Positions 47,257-56,734 of a stretch of DNA of 64,000 nucleotides are shown here, piece by piece; the stretch's first letter is position 1, and each line of letters opens with the position of its first letter. Made by a program: the position numbers and the translations under genes. This DNA comes from Liquorilactobacillus aquaticus DSM 21051 (lineage in GTDB: Bacteria > Bacillota > Bacilli > Lactobacillales > Lactobacillaceae), in assembly GCF_001436755.1 (NCBI RefSeq), contig NZ_AYZD01000004.1, forward strand, positions 22,172 to 86,171, read 5' to 3'. Under the pieces are notes generated by a model. That model searched no databases. It saw nothing but the letters and a program-made list of their open reading frames with translations, and had not been told where the DNA came from.

Positions 47257-48357
47257 TTAAACTAATTCATTTTTGGGGGTAGCAATCACCGGAAGCCATT
47301 GTTTAGTAATCGTCTCAGGCATAAAATGCTGGATTCGTTCAAGTGAACGCTCTGAATAATAACGTCTTAGAAACAAACTCCGCGTCATTTTATCCAAAAC
47401 GCGGACAAAGTCTTTAACATCATGCGGTTTAGTGATAATTCCATAGCGATCATCCCGCAAGTATTCATCTGAACCGGTATTCTTCATCGCAACAATTGGA
47501 AGACCGAAGCCCATTGCTTCACCCATCACCAATGGCATTCCTTCCCAGCGTGACGTCGATACAAAAATTGACGCACTTTCGTAATGCTGGCGCAACTCCT
47601 CATCTTTCAAAGCTCCACGATAAATTATTTTATCTTTCACTCCGAATTTTTTAATCAACCCATGAAAAATCTCCATATCTTTTGGAGTGCCACTTCCCGC
47701 AATTGCGATCTTCCAGTCTTTAGGCAGGGACTGCGCAGCCTCAAGTAAAAAGTCTATCCCTTTATGTTGAATTGCTATCCTGCCGGTAAAAGCAATTATG
47801 TGACTCTTCAAATCGGCCTTTTTAGGTGCTTCCAAAGTCAGCGGATTATATATTTTCACAGTATTATTATTGAACTGCCGATATCTTGCGTAATCTGCAT
47901 CAGTCAATACGACTACCGTGTCGGAAAATTCTAAACCACGCTTAAATTCTTCCTGCATTGAAGCATAGTATTGCTCCATATACGTATCAAAATTGTTGTG
48001 CATCCAAGCAATCACATTAACATTCGGTGTCGCTTTTTTTATGAACGGTGAAAAACTCGTTAGCAATCCTGCTGGCAAAATAACAGCCTCATATGCATTT
48101 TCTTCTATAAAATCGCACAAGTCAGATATTTGATCGGCATATGCTTCATATGGGTTGGCTCCAAAAAAATTCAGAATTTCAGCTGAAACAGTCCGTTTAG
48201 CTGTAACAAGAGGAGCATCTAGAACATAATAGGGCTCAACTTTCTCTAATGAATAATAAGTGACATCAACGTATTTAGCTAAGTCATTGCCAACTACTGT
48301 AGCGGCCCTTTTTACTCCGTCCATCACCACATTCTCTAACACTATCAACACTTTCAT
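47257..48357 (-). CDS. GT4-type glycosyltransferase
   Basis: 366 residues from the ATG at 48357; the alternative GTG at 48369 is in frame. GT-B fold: N-terminal KVLIVLENVVMDGVKRAA, linker with IAFTGRIAIQHKGIDFLLEAA, and the E-x7-E motif EGMPLVMGEAMGFGLP that holds the nucleotide-sugar. Acceptor unknown; a cell-wall or teichoic-acid sugar transfer is the usual role. Its ribosome site lies in a hairpin (CACCTTCC/GGAAGGTG) that is also inside a short upstream ORF (48357-48425) ending in the overlap TGATG, so translation is probably coupled. Confidence 0.87.
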   Translation of the reverse strand: MKVLIVLENVVMDGVKRAATVVGNDLAKYVDVTYYSLEKVEPYYVLDAPLVTAKRTVSAEILNFFGANPYEAYADQISDLCDFIEENAYEAVILPAGLLTSFSPFIKKATPNVNVIAWMHNNFDTYMEQYYASMQEEFKRGLEFSDTVVVLTDADYARYRQFNNNTVKIYNPLTLEAPKKADLKSHIIAFTGRIAIQHKGIDFLLEAAQSLPKDWKIAIAGSGTPKDMEIFHGLIKKFGVKDKIIYRGALKDEELRQHYESASIFVSTSRWEGMPLVMGEAMGFGLPIVAMKNTGSDEYLRDDRYGIITKPHDVKDFVRVLDKMTRSLFLRRYYSERSLERIQHFMPETITKQWLPVIATPKNELV

Positions 48358-48425
48358 CAGCTGTGCCACCTTCCCTCCAAGTCAGGAAGGTGACCCACCT
48401 CCCTTCGTTTTATCATACAAGGCAT
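48357..48425 (-). CDS. Short upstream ORF coupled to the glycosyltransferase
   Basis: 22 codons (MPCMIKRREVGHLPDLEG then RWHS), GGAGG 9 bases before ATG, stop TGA overlapping the glycosyltransferase ATG as TGATG. Its 3' half forms the hairpin CACCTTCC/GGAAGGTG that would hide the downstream ribosome site. Translation of this ORF should open the hairpin and let the ribosome restart. No homologue is recognised; its peptide may have no function of its own. Confidence 0.6.
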   Translation of the reverse strand: MPCMIKRREVGHLPDLEGRWHS

Positions 48426-48699
48426 CTAAATAATCCTCCAAGGAGCTCAGCTTGGAAAAGCATTTTCCAAAAACACACTATCCCAAGAGTATGTGATGGC
48501 TTTATTAAAATGTAATTTTCTGCTTTTCTATTTACTTCACATCCTTGTAGAGAAATTTTAGCACAAAAAAAATTTTTAAAGAAACAAAATGCATTATAAG
48601 TCTGCCTTCACGGTTAGGAATAGCGTCTGCTCGCTGTTTTGCCTTTTTATCATTTTGAGACCTTTTCTTATGTTATTCTGAAATAAAGGGGTTTTTAAT
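48426..48699. other. Intergenic region, divergent glycosyltransferase and HD genes
   Basis: A/T-rich with a GGAAAAGC/GCTTTTCC hairpin (about 48454-48473). No gene or clear -35/-10 pair seen on either strand. Confidence 0.4.
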
Positions 48700-49356
48700 A
48701 TGGAAACAGCTAAACAACTAAAAAATGTACGTTCCTTCTCATATGACAAAATGTATAAAGACACAACCGGTCACGGCTTTGACCATATACAGCGAGTTGT
48801 AAAAATGTCAAATCACCTTCTTAAACAGGAGAATGCCGATAGATTAATCACACTCAGTGCAGCATATTTGCACGATATAGCTGATGATAAGCTGGTCAGT
48901 GATTACCTGTCAGCTCAAGCTGAAATAATTACTTTTTTGCGAAAAAATGCTTTTACTGATGATCAAATCAGGAAGATTACCTTTATTACACAGAATCTTT
49001 CCTTCAGTAAAAACTTGGACCATCGTATCCTTGATCTTCCTCTAGAAGGAAAGATCGTCCAAGATGCTGATCGCTTGGATGCGATCGGTGCGATCGGAAT
49101 TGTCCGAGCGATCTATTATGGCGGCGCTCACGCCGAAAAAATTTATGATCCATCTTTCAAGCCTCGTCAAAAAATGTCAAAAAATGAATATCGTGACCTA
49201 AGCCACGAAACAATTATCAACCATTTTTATGAGAAACTATTAAAAATAAAAGACTTGCTGAATACCCAGACAGCAAAGCAAATCGCTGAGAAACGTCAAC
49301 AAGTAATGCTTTCTTTCTTGAAAAATTTCAAAGAAGAATGGGATTGCGAAAAATAA
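48700..49356 (+). CDS. HD domain phosphohydrolase (YedJ-like)
   Basis: 218 residues. The metal ligands are in GHGFDHIQRVVKMSNHLL, AAYLHDIADDK (the HD pair) and QDADRLDAIGAIGIVRA. This is the short HD family (YedJ/YpgQ type) that hydrolyses nucleotides or pyrophosphates. AAGGGG lies 8 bases before ATG. Single-gene unit, divergent from the glycosyltransferase. Substrate unknown. Confidence 0.88.
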   Translation: METAKQLKNVRSFSYDKMYKDTTGHGFDHIQRVVKMSNHLLKQENADRLITLSAAYLHDIADDKLVSDYLSAQAEIITFLRKNAFTDDQIRKITFITQNLSFSKNLDHRILDLPLEGKIVQDADRLDAIGAIGIVRAIYYGGAHAEKIYDPSFKPRQKMSKNEYRDLSHETIINHFYEKLLKIKDLLNTQTAKQIAEKRQQVMLSFLKNFKEEWDCEK

Positions 49357-49453
49357 AAAAATTAAATAGTAATATACCCTTCTTGTACCTCTCATCATCC
49401 ATACTTCTTATTTAGCAAATAGTAATAGGTATCATTTAAGACCTATAAACGCC

Positions 49454-49482
49454 TTGACAGCACATCTTCTATCGCTTAACAT
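49454..49482 (+). promoter_or_regulatory. Promoter of the metal ABC transporter operon
   Basis: TTGACA and TAACAT with a 17-base spacer. Just upstream an inverted repeat ATAGGT/ACCTAT (49425-49446) may be an operator; no AdcR or Zur consensus site was recognised. Confidence 0.6.
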
Positions 49483-49543
49483 TCTAAATTGTAACCATTA
49501 CTGTTTGCTGCTATTTATTAAACTATCATCGAAGGAGCATTTT

Positions 49544-50431
49544 ATGATAAAGAAAAGAATTTTTTTACATAGCATTATCGGATTATTTGCACTTGGAGCT
49601 GTTCTAAGCGGCTGCTCCCCACAGAAACGTTCCTCTACTAACAAAAAAATCAACGTCGTCGCTACAACCGATTTTTATGGTGAAGTTGCCAAAAAAGTTT
49701 TAGGCAACTATGGAACAGTAACCTCGATCATCAATAATCCTAATATTGATCCCCATGATTACGAACCGACTACTAAAACCGCCAAAATCGCTTCGAAAAG
49801 CGATCTTTTACTGTACAATGGTGTCGGTTATGATACTTGGGCAGAAAAACTTTCGGGAGGATCAAAAGTAGCGGTCGGGGAAGATATCATGAATAAAAAA
49901 GACGGGGACAACGAGCATCTATGGTACAATAGTGAAACAATGTCACGAGTTGCTAGGTATCTCGCAACAGAATACGGCAAAAAAGACTCGAAACATAAAA
50001 AACAATTCAAAGCAAATGCAGAAAAATATGTTGACAGTTTAAGGGATCTTCAATCAATGATCAATAAAATCAAACAAAACAGCAATAATAAACTTGTAGA
50101 TGTCAGCGAACCAGTCTTTGACTATGCATTATCCGACATGGGGTATAAGATCAACAATCGGCACTTTTCTGATTCAGTAGAAAAAGGTACTGATCCTTCA
50201 CCTAGTGATATCAAAAAGATGCAAGACGATATTAAGAATCGTAAAATCGCCTTTTTTGTCGAGAATACTCAAGCAACTGATAAGGTAGTTTCTAACTTGG
50301 TTGAGCTGTGCCAGAAACATAATGTGCCCGTCGTTAAAATTACCGAGACTCTCCCAAAGAATAAGAACTACCATCAGTGGATGGCAGCACAATATCAACA
50401 AGTTTTAGACATTCAAAGAAGCGAGCGATAG
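49544..50431 (+). CDS. Metal ABC transporter solute-binding lipoprotein (ZnuA/MntC type)
   Basis: 295 residues from the ATG at 49544 (GAAGGAG upstream). A signal with lipobox LSGC (Cys near residue 25) anchors it outside. The metal ligands appear as His in DPHDYEPTTK, His in NEHLWYN and an acidic residue near the C-terminus, as in cluster 9 (Zn/Mn) binding proteins. The His-rich loop of Zn-specific AdcA is missing, which leans toward Mn or a low-affinity Zn carrier. First gene of a three-gene operon. Confidence 0.9.
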   Translation: MIKKRIFLHSIIGLFALGAVLSGCSPQKRSSTNKKINVVATTDFYGEVAKKVLGNYGTVTSIINNPNIDPHDYEPTTKTAKIASKSDLLLYNGVGYDTWAEKLSGGSKVAVGEDIMNKKDGDNEHLWYNSETMSRVARYLATEYGKKDSKHKKQFKANAEKYVDSLRDLQSMINKIKQNSNNKLVDVSEPVFDYALSDMGYKINNRHFSDSVEKGTDPSPSDIKKMQDDIKNRKIAFFVENTQATDKVVSNLVELCQKHNVPVVKITETLPKNKNYHQWMAAQYQQVLDIQRSER

Positions 50432-50436
50432 TAATT

Positions 50437-51105
50437 ATGAATTCTATTATTGAAGTTCACAATCTGAACCTAAGCGTTCAAGGCAAACAACTATTTAAAA
50501 ACTTAACCTTTAAGGTTCCGGCTAACAAACTGACCTGCTTAACTGGCGAAAACGGGGTTGGGAAGACAACTTTGATCAAATATCTACTTGGCACATTCAG
50601 CCACCCTGATAAGGAGACTAAGTTGAATGTTTCCTCCCAAAAAACACAGTACGTCCCGCAACTACGTAACCTTGATGCTGAATTCCCATTGAATATCTGC
50701 GACTTTGTCGGACTTGGCTTGAAAAAATCGTTTCTTCCTTGGCATACACCAAAGGAACGGATACTTCTGGAACATGTTTTAAATGAAACTTCTTTAACTG
50801 CTATTAAAGATCGCCCTTTAGGAGCCGCATCTGGTGGTGAAAAGCAGCGTGCCTTCCTGGCACAAGCGCTTTGTGCTGAACCTAAACTGCTGATTTTAGA
50901 TGAATCAACAGCAAGCTTGGACAAAAACTCCAAATATAGCTTAATGAATTTAATTGAACGATTAGTGCAGACAAAAGAAATTACCGTTCTTTTTATTACA
51001 CATGATCCTGAATTGATTGCACGTTATGCTGATTATGAACTAAAGCTTGCCAAGCAAAATGGTCAATTATTGAGAAAGGATAGGGGCTCTCATGTTACAA
51101 TTTGA
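50437..51105 (+). CDS. Metal ABC transporter ATP-binding protein
   Basis: 222 residues from the ATG at 50437, 5 bases after the upstream stop; the ribosome site is weak. Walker A GENGVGKTT, signature ASGGEKQRAFLAQAL, Walker B KLLILDESTASLD and FITHDPEL. Middle gene of the metal operon; its 3' end overlaps the permease start by 14 bases. Confidence 0.9.
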   Translation: MNSIIEVHNLNLSVQGKQLFKNLTFKVPANKLTCLTGENGVGKTTLIKYLLGTFSHPDKETKLNVSSQKTQYVPQLRNLDAEFPLNICDFVGLGLKKSFLPWHTPKERILLEHVLNETSLTAIKDRPLGAASGGEKQRAFLAQALCAEPKLLILDESTASLDKNSKYSLMNLIERLVQTKEITVLFITHDPELIARYADYELKLAKQNGQLLRKDRGSHVTI

Positions 51106-51889
51106 TTTTATGCGTTATGCCTTTATTTCAGGTATATTTATTTCTTTGATTTGCGGTTTGATGGGAACCTTTGTCGTTGCACGTCAAACATCTTTTTTTA
51201 CACATACCTTATCCGAAATTGGTTTTTCAGGTGCAACCTTTGGTATCTTCATAGGCACTAGTCCATTATTGGGTATGATTATTTTCACTCTTGCCAGCGC
51301 TATTTTCATCGGCTTTTCAGGGGAACGGCTGAGTCGCCGTGAAGCTTCAATTAGTGTGTTCTCAGGTGTTTTTATTGGCTTAGGTATTCTTTTCCTCTCC
51401 CTTTCAAATAAACAAGCAAACTATGCCACTAATATTTTATTTGGAAGTATTGTAGGGATTAATCTTAACAATCTTTATTCTCTTATCTGTTTAAGCATCT
51501 TTATTTTAATTGTGATTACTGTTTTCTTTCGTCAATTAGCTTATAATTCATTCGATGCGATCGGATCACAGTATAATCAGCGTTTTAACACACTAATTTC
51601 AATAATTTTTCTTGCACTATTAGCCTTAACAATTAGTATTACAGCACAAATCATCGGGTCATTGTTAATTTTCGTTCTATTAACGATCCCTGCTTCAGCG
51701 GCTAAATACTTTGTTCATTCTTTGAAAAAAATGATTTTATTGACGACTGTTTTTTCTCTTTTTGGCATTTGGTTTGGTTTGTATCTTGCTTACATAACTG
51801 ATTGGCCCGTTAGTTTCTTTATCACTATTATTGAAGCCACGATCTATGCATCTTCCATGTTATTTCAAAGAGTAACCACACTGCGTTAA
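51092..51889 (+). CDS. Metal ABC transporter permease
   Basis: 265 residues, about eight helices, with GTFVVARQTSFFTHTLSEIGFSGATFGIFIG and TISITAQIIGSLLIFVLLTIPASAAKY, the conserved stretches of ABC-3 family (ZnuB/MntB) permeases. AGGGG lies 8 bases before ATG, inside the ATPase gene. Completes the SBP-ATPase-permease set. Terminator at 51957-52004. Confidence 0.93.
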   Translation: MLQFDFMRYAFISGIFISLICGLMGTFVVARQTSFFTHTLSEIGFSGATFGIFIGTSPLLGMIIFTLASAIFIGFSGERLSRREASISVFSGVFIGLGILFLSLSNKQANYATNILFGSIVGINLNNLYSLICLSIFILIVITVFFRQLAYNSFDAIGSQYNQRFNTLISIIFLALLALTISITAQIIGSLLIFVLLTIPASAAKYFVHSLKKMILLTTVFSLFGIWFGLYLAYITDWPVSFFITIIEATIYASSMLFQRVTTLR

Positions 51890-51956
51890 TTTACAATTAT
51901 GTACCAAAAAGTCTGCTAATTTTTGAAACACAGAAATCTCTACAATATCAGGTAAA

Positions 51957-52004
51957 GACAAAGGGGCTAGGTCAAAAGTTATATTTTGACCTAGCCCCTT
52001 TGTC
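51957..52004. terminator. Bidirectional terminator
   Basis: GACAAAGGGGCTAGGTCAAAA pairs perfectly with TTTTGACCTAGCCCCTTTGTC around a short loop, between the convergent metal operon and serA. Confidence 0.9.
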
Positions 52005-52096
52005 TTACAATATTTGTAGCATTATTGTGCCCCTGCCAAGGAAACACATTATATCATATATTAGCTCAATCTAACACTTTGTTTATATTACAGTAA

Positions 52097-53290
52097 TCAC
52101 TTATTTTTTTTCATGCTGTTTTTTAATGCCCGAACACGAATAACCTCTGGAATAGTCATCAATTCCTTTTTCAGCTTCGCTAGTTTTTCATCCGAAATCT
52201 CTGACATATCAATCATTGTATACGCAATTTTATCGCGGCTACGATTGATCATATTGTCAATGTTCAACGAATCATTGGCCAATATGGTTGTAATACGCCC
52301 AACCATATTAGGAACATTCTGATGGATCAAAGTCAGACGCAAGGGTGCCTCAAAAGACATTTCTACAGCGGGAAAGTTAACTGAATTTATAATATTCCCT
52401 GTCTCCAGATACTTGCGTAACGTTTGCGCTGCCATCCTAGCGCCATTCACCTCAGCCTCGAGTGTTGTCCCTCCAATATGTGGTGTAATAACGATCTTTT
52501 CATTATTGATGATTTTATTGGAACTAAAATCAGTCAAATAACGCCGTAATTCTCCATTCTCTAATGCTGCCACCACTGCTGTTTCATTAACAATTCCCCA
52601 CCGAGAATAATTTAACAACACAGCATTTTTTTTCATTTGCTTCAACTCTTCAGTATTGATCAGATCTTTGTTTTCCTCTGTATAAGGAATATGAATAGTG
52701 ATGTAGTCACTTTTCTGCAGCAATTCCGATAACTTTTCTGCACGTGGGATATCATTTGATAATTTCCAAGCATGGTCAACACTGATGTATGGATCGTAAC
52801 CTATAACATGCATCCCTAGGTCTGCAGCCGCACGCGCCACTCTTGACCCCACTGAACCTAACCCAATAATTCCAATTGTTTTTCCCAAAAGTTCAGTTCC
52901 AGCAAAATGGTTTTTCCCTTTTTCCGTCTGTGTACTAACGTCTGCTCCAACAATTTTCTTAGCCCAAGCAGCAGAAGCTACAACCGGTCTTGTGGCAAGA
53001 ATCAGCATTGCAATAATCAATTCTTTTACCGCATTAGCGTTAGAACCAGGCGTATTAAACACAACTGTCCCATTAGAATTGGCCTCAAGTAAAGGAATAT
53101 TGTTAACTCCCACACCTGCACGTGCAATCGCAAGTACACTGGTTCCAAAACTAGTCTTATGCATATCCTGACTTCTTATAAGCAGTGCGTGTGGTTTATC
53201 ACTCTTATTAATTGTATACTGATCCTTTGGAAAAACATCTAAACCTTCTTGAGCAATAACATTATAGGTTTTAATATCATATTTTGTCAT
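52097..53290 (-). CDS. serA: D-3-phosphoglycerate dehydrogenase
   Basis: 397 residues. NAD site IGIIGLGSVGSRVARAA, catalytic Arg in NYSRWGIVNE and His in VITPHIGGTTLEAEVN, followed by a C-terminal ACT domain (LIHQNVPNMVGRITTILANDSLNIDNM) that likely binds serine for feedback. First step of serine synthesis. Its start overlaps the serC stop by 4 bases. No serB gene is nearby, so the phosphatase step is encoded elsewhere. Confidence 0.95.
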   Translation of the reverse strand: MTKYDIKTYNVIAQEGLDVFPKDQYTINKSDKPHALLIRSQDMHKTSFGTSVLAIARAGVGVNNIPLLEANSNGTVVFNTPGSNANAVKELIIAMLILATRPVVASAAWAKKIVGADVSTQTEKGKNHFAGTELLGKTIGIIGLGSVGSRVARAAADLGMHVIGYDPYISVDHAWKLSNDIPRAEKLSELLQKSDYITIHIPYTEENKDLINTEELKQMKKNAVLLNYSRWGIVNETAVVAALENGELRRYLTDFSSNKIINNEKIVITPHIGGTTLEAEVNGARMAAQTLRKYLETGNIINSVNFPAVEMSFEAPLRLTLIHQNVPNMVGRITTILANDSLNIDNMINRSRDKIAYTMIDMSEISDEKLAKLKKELMTIPEVIRVRALKNSMKKNK

Positions 53291-54378
53291 CTGTTTCCTC
53301 CAACACTTTGTTCGAATTTCTCCATAAACTCTACAAGTTTCTGAACACCTTCAAATGGAAATGCGTTGTATAAACTGGCACGCATTCCTCCGACTGAACG
53401 GTGACCCTTAAGATTTACCAGACCATTTTCTTGAGCTGCTACAATAAAGCGCTGATCTAATTCTTCATTGCCTGTCACAAAGGGTATATTAGTTATTGAA
53501 CGTGCATCTTTTTTTACGGGTGCACTAAATAAACGCGAAGAATCTAAATAATTATACAAAAACTCAGCTTTCTTCTCATTACGTTTTTGCATTTCATCGA
53601 CACCGCCTTGATCCAGCAACCATTTAAAGACTAGACCCGCGACATAGATCGCAAATACTGGGGGTGTATTCAAGGCCGAATGTTTTGCCGCCTGTTTCAC
53701 GTAACTCAGCATTGCAGGCAGTTCAGGCCTATCATCTAATAATTCGTGCTTTACAATGACCACTGTCATCCCAGCTGGCCCTATGTTCTTCTGCGCACCT
53801 GCGTAGATTAAACCAAAATCACCAACATTGTATCGTTGCGCCATAATATTTGAAGACATATCACCCACAAGTATCTGACCATTTAGAGCGTTAGGTAATT
53901 CACGATACATTGTTCCCTCAATTGTGTTATTTAACGTTAGATGAACATAATCATATTCTTTTTCTAAATTTGGCACGTCAGGCAATGTAGTGTAGTTTGT
54001 TGAAGAAGCTGAAGCCACAATATCTGCTTTTATTTCTGGAACAAGACGCGCCTCTTCTATCGCCCGTTGCGCCCAATGTCCCGTATCAATAAAGCCCGCC
54101 CGTTTGTTTTTTCGCGCGAGATTAAACGGCACCATTGCAAACTGCAACGTTCCTCCGCCTTGCAGAAACAGCACATCGTACTCATCTGGGATACTCATCA
54201 ATTTTCTTAAATTTTTCTCAGCCTCTGCTTCCATATCCGTGTAGAGTGAGGAGCGATGACTGATCTCCATTATGCTCATACCGCTATTTTTATATGAAAC
54301 CAATTCGCTTTGCACTTGGCGAATAACAGATGCTGGTAATACTGCAGGACCAGCCGAAAAGTTATAAATCTGTGCCAC
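53287..54378 (-). CDS. serC: Phosphoserine aminotransferase
   Basis: 363 residues from the GTG at 54378 (a GTG at 54387 is equally in frame). NFSAGPAVLP opens the enzyme, the PLP Lys is in IYAGAQKNIGPAG, and HRSVGGMRASLYNA closes the substrate site. It makes 3-phosphoserine from phosphohydroxypyruvate and glutamate. Overlapping gene pair serC-serA, a usual firmicute operon. The promoter lies at 54503-54531. No T-box or riboswitch was seen upstream. Confidence 0.95.
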   Translation of the reverse strand: MAQIYNFSAGPAVLPASVIRQVQSELVSYKNSGMSIMEISHRSSLYTDMEAEAEKNLRKLMSIPDEYDVLFLQGGGTLQFAMVPFNLARKNKRAGFIDTGHWAQRAIEEARLVPEIKADIVASASSTNYTTLPDVPNLEKEYDYVHLTLNNTIEGTMYRELPNALNGQILVGDMSSNIMAQRYNVGDFGLIYAGAQKNIGPAGMTVVIVKHELLDDRPELPAMLSYVKQAAKHSALNTPPVFAIYVAGLVFKWLLDQGGVDEMQKRNEKKAEFLYNYLDSSRLFSAPVKKDARSITNIPFVTGNEELDQRFIVAAQENGLVNLKGHRSVGGMRASLYNAFPFEGVQKLVEFMEKFEQSVGGNR

Positions 54379-54502
54379 GCTACCCACTTCTTTCTTTTAA
54401 AATTTTTACACGTTGGAGCAAAAATTAAGACTAGCTGAAAGACAATTGAAGAACTCTTTAATTTGACAAAATCCACTAACCCTCATTTTACTCAATGTTA
54501 CG

Positions 54503-54531
54503 AATGTAGCGTATCAGTCAAGTTATGTCAA
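54503..54531 (-). promoter_or_regulatory. Promoter of serC-serA
   Basis: Minus strand TTGACA and TACATT with a 17-base spacer, about 125 bases before the serC start. Confidence 0.65.
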
Positions 54532-54592
54532 GCTGCAATCTGTCGGTAAATAAAAATTAAATACCTAATAAATAGGCTCTGGTAATTCATTT

Positions 54593-54610
54593 TTTGAAAC
54601 ACGTTTCAAA
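54593..54610. promoter_or_regulatory. Palindrome TTTGAAAC-AC-GTTTCAAA
   Basis: 18-base inverted repeat 62 bases upstream of the serC promoter, in the 676-base gap 54379-55054. It looks like a repressor operator but does not match a cre site exactly. The rest of the gap is A/T rich; no other gene seen. Confidence 0.5.
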
Positions 54611-55054
54611 ATCATACTCAATGGTTTCGCTTACATTAACATAAGATGAGAATCCTTATTTTTAATTTTTTTGTAACATTTTGTTTAATATCGCTATCAA
54701 TTATCTTAAATTTATCTTAAGTAGCAACACCGTTATGTTAGCTTTTTACGAATTCTACATTCCTTTAAAAAAAAGTAATCTTTTTGTAATAAATTTAAGT
54801 ATTTTCGAGCGATTTTATACTTTTCTCTTACACATAAACGCTGATATATCAACGTTTATGCATTTTAAATGTACTCCATTAAAAAAATTATATTTTTTAT
54901 AGCTTAGAAAAGGCTTTAATATCAGTATATGTCGAGTTTTATTACATTTCTTCATTCATTTGTAATATAAATTGTACTCTCCTGCAACATTATTGGTCTA
55001 CAATTTAGTTATCAGTTGAAAAACAATTAAATGAAAAGTAGGAGTGAATTAAAT

Positions 55055-56512
55055 TTGAAACGTACAACAAAAACATTATTGGCAAGCACCGTTGGAGCTG
55101 CGGGTTTATTCCTTGCTTCTACAACGAATGCTAGTGCCTCAACAACAGTTAAGGTAAATCAGAATGACACTGTTTGGGCTCTCTCCCAAAAATATGGTGT
55201 TTCGATCAAATCGATTGAAACATTGAATCATATCGACCAAAACAAGCATCTTATTTTGGTTAACCAGTCACTGGCAATTCCTAATAAGGAAACAAGTACC
55301 AAGACTACTAATTCAAGCAACACACAAAGTACCAATGCAACATCCGTTGTTAAAGTATCAAGTGGCGATTCATTATGGAAGATTGCTAACAGCTATAACA
55401 TTACTGTTGATCAATTACGCACTTTGAATGGATTATCTTCAGACGAGACTCTGATCTTGCCTGGTCAAGAACTCAAAGTTTCAGGTACACCTAAGGCTGC
55501 TGCAACAACTACTACAGCTAAAGCTGCCGATACAACGTCAGCTGCACAATCATCATCACAAAAGACTCAAGCAGCAACATCGTCAGCTGCTACTACTACT
55601 CAGCAAGCAACACAAGTTACTGTTTCTGCTAACCATGTTACATATACAGTAAAGGCTGGAGATTCATTATATACAGTTGCTCAAGCTTATGGTGTTTCTG
55701 TAGATTCTTTGAGAGCTTCTAACAAGCTTGGCTCTACATTGACAATTGGTCAAACATTGACGATCAATGATCCTACAAAAACTCCTGCTACTCAAACTGC
55801 AAGTTCTGCTGCATCAAGTTCCACAACAGCAAGCTCTGCAGCGTCGACAACAACAGCTACACAACAAAGCAGTAGTTCTTCTGCTCAAACTGCAAGTTCC
55901 GCTACGCAAAGTTCAACTGCACAACAGACTTCAGCTGCGCAATCATCATCACAAAGCAGTACTGTAAGCTCTGCTACACAAAGTTCAACTGCACAACAAA
56001 CAGCTACTGTTCAATCTGCAGCAACAAGCTCTTCCAGCTCAGTTCAATCATCGTCACCAAGAACTGCTACAGCTGCTACAACAGTGAATGCTGCTACAAC
56101 AGTGAATGCTGCTAGCAGCTCTACTACCACGCAAAGTTCAACCGTTAAAACAGTTTCATCTGGCTCAATTACTTCAATCGCTACTCAAATTGCCAGCATG
56201 GGAGTACCATATGTAACTGGTGGAACAACACTCAGTGGTTTTGATTGCTCAGGTTTCACGCAATATGTTTACGCCAAAGCTGGAATTTCAATTCCTAGAA
56301 CTTCTCAGGCTCAATCAGCAATCGGCACTTATGAGAGTGTTTCAAACGCTCAAGTTGGTGACTTGTTATTCTGGGGTGGCAGAGGTTCTGCATACCATGT
56401 AGGTATTTACTTAGGTGGTTCAAGCTATGCAGCAGCTCCTGAAGAAGGCGAAAATGTAAGTATCAAGAGTTTTACTTACTACCAACCATCATTTGCTGTT
56501 CACGTAAACTAA
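55055..56512 (+). CDS. Secreted peptidoglycan hydrolase: three LysM domains plus NlpC/P60
   Basis: 485 residues from the TTG at 55055, with AGGAGTG 8 bases upstream; an in-frame ATG at 55031 has no such site. Signal peptide to about residue 29 (ASTTNASA). Three LysM domains follow (starting near KVNQNDTVWALSQKYG, KVSSGDSLWKIANSYN and TVKAGDSLYTVAQAYG), then about 150 residues of Ser/Thr/Ala/Gln low complexity. Last is an NlpC/P60 domain with catalytic Cys in GFDCSGFTQYVY and His in SAYHVGIYLGG. It cleaves peptide stems, probably between D-Glu and the diamino acid, for cell separation. Confidence 0.95.
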   Translation: MKRTTKTLLASTVGAAGLFLASTTNASASTTVKVNQNDTVWALSQKYGVSIKSIETLNHIDQNKHLILVNQSLAIPNKETSTKTTNSSNTQSTNATSVVKVSSGDSLWKIANSYNITVDQLRTLNGLSSDETLILPGQELKVSGTPKAAATTTTAKAADTTSAAQSSSQKTQAATSSAATTTQQATQVTVSANHVTYTVKAGDSLYTVAQAYGVSVDSLRASNKLGSTLTIGQTLTINDPTKTPATQTASSAASSSTTASSAASTTTATQQSSSSSAQTASSATQSSTAQQTSAAQSSSQSSTVSSATQSSTAQQTATVQSAATSSSSSVQSSSPRTATAATTVNAATTVNAASSSTTTQSSTVKTVSSGSITSIATQIASMGVPYVTGGTTLSGFDCSGFTQYVYAKAGISIPRTSQAQSAIGTYESVSNAQVGDLLFWGGRGSAYHVGIYLGGSSYAAAPEEGENVSIKSFTYYQPSFAVHVN

Positions 56513-56537
56513 AACATAATTTATAAGAATATAAATC

Positions 56538-56588
56538 AAAAAGCATTTGAATTACTCTTAAGTGAGATTCAAATGCTTTTATTTTTTT
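56538..56588 (+). terminator. Terminator of the LysM/NlpC-P60 gene
   Basis: AAAAGCATTTGAAT pairs with ATTCAAATGCTTTT, then a T-run. Confidence 0.85.
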
Positions 56589-56651
56589 AAAAATTTAAAT
56601 TTCGATATTTGAGTCATAAGAGCATCTTCCATATTTATTTAAACAGTTAGC

Positions 56652-56699
56652 AAAAAACAGCTTGGTGATCCCCATTTGAGGATATCACCAAGTTGTTTT
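56652..56699 (-). terminator. Terminator of the liv operon
   Basis: AAAAACAGCTTGGTGAT pairs with ATCACCAAGTTGTTTTT (one G-T), with T-rich flanks on both strands. It lies just after livF. Confidence 0.85.
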
Positions 56700-56734
56700 T
56701 ATTTTATACAGAAGATAGCGTAGTAAGTCAGACA

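Noticed and set aside
54379..54502. A serine T-box for serC-serA
   Set aside because: No T-box core (GGTGGTACC) or Stem I features are present between promoter and serC.
54681..54902. 73-codon plus-strand ORF in the serC/NlpC gap
   Set aside because: Starts without a ribosome site, composition follows the local A/T-rich DNA, no family resemblance.
55767..55967. 66-codon Leu/Gln-rich frame inside the LysM/NlpC gene
   Set aside because: Shadow frame of the Ser/Thr/Ala repeat region.
55500..56140. Repetitive AGC/ACA-rich tract that could suggest a repeat array
   Set aside because: It encodes the low-complexity Ser/Thr/Ala linker of the wall hydrolase; not a CRISPR or tandem-repeat locus.
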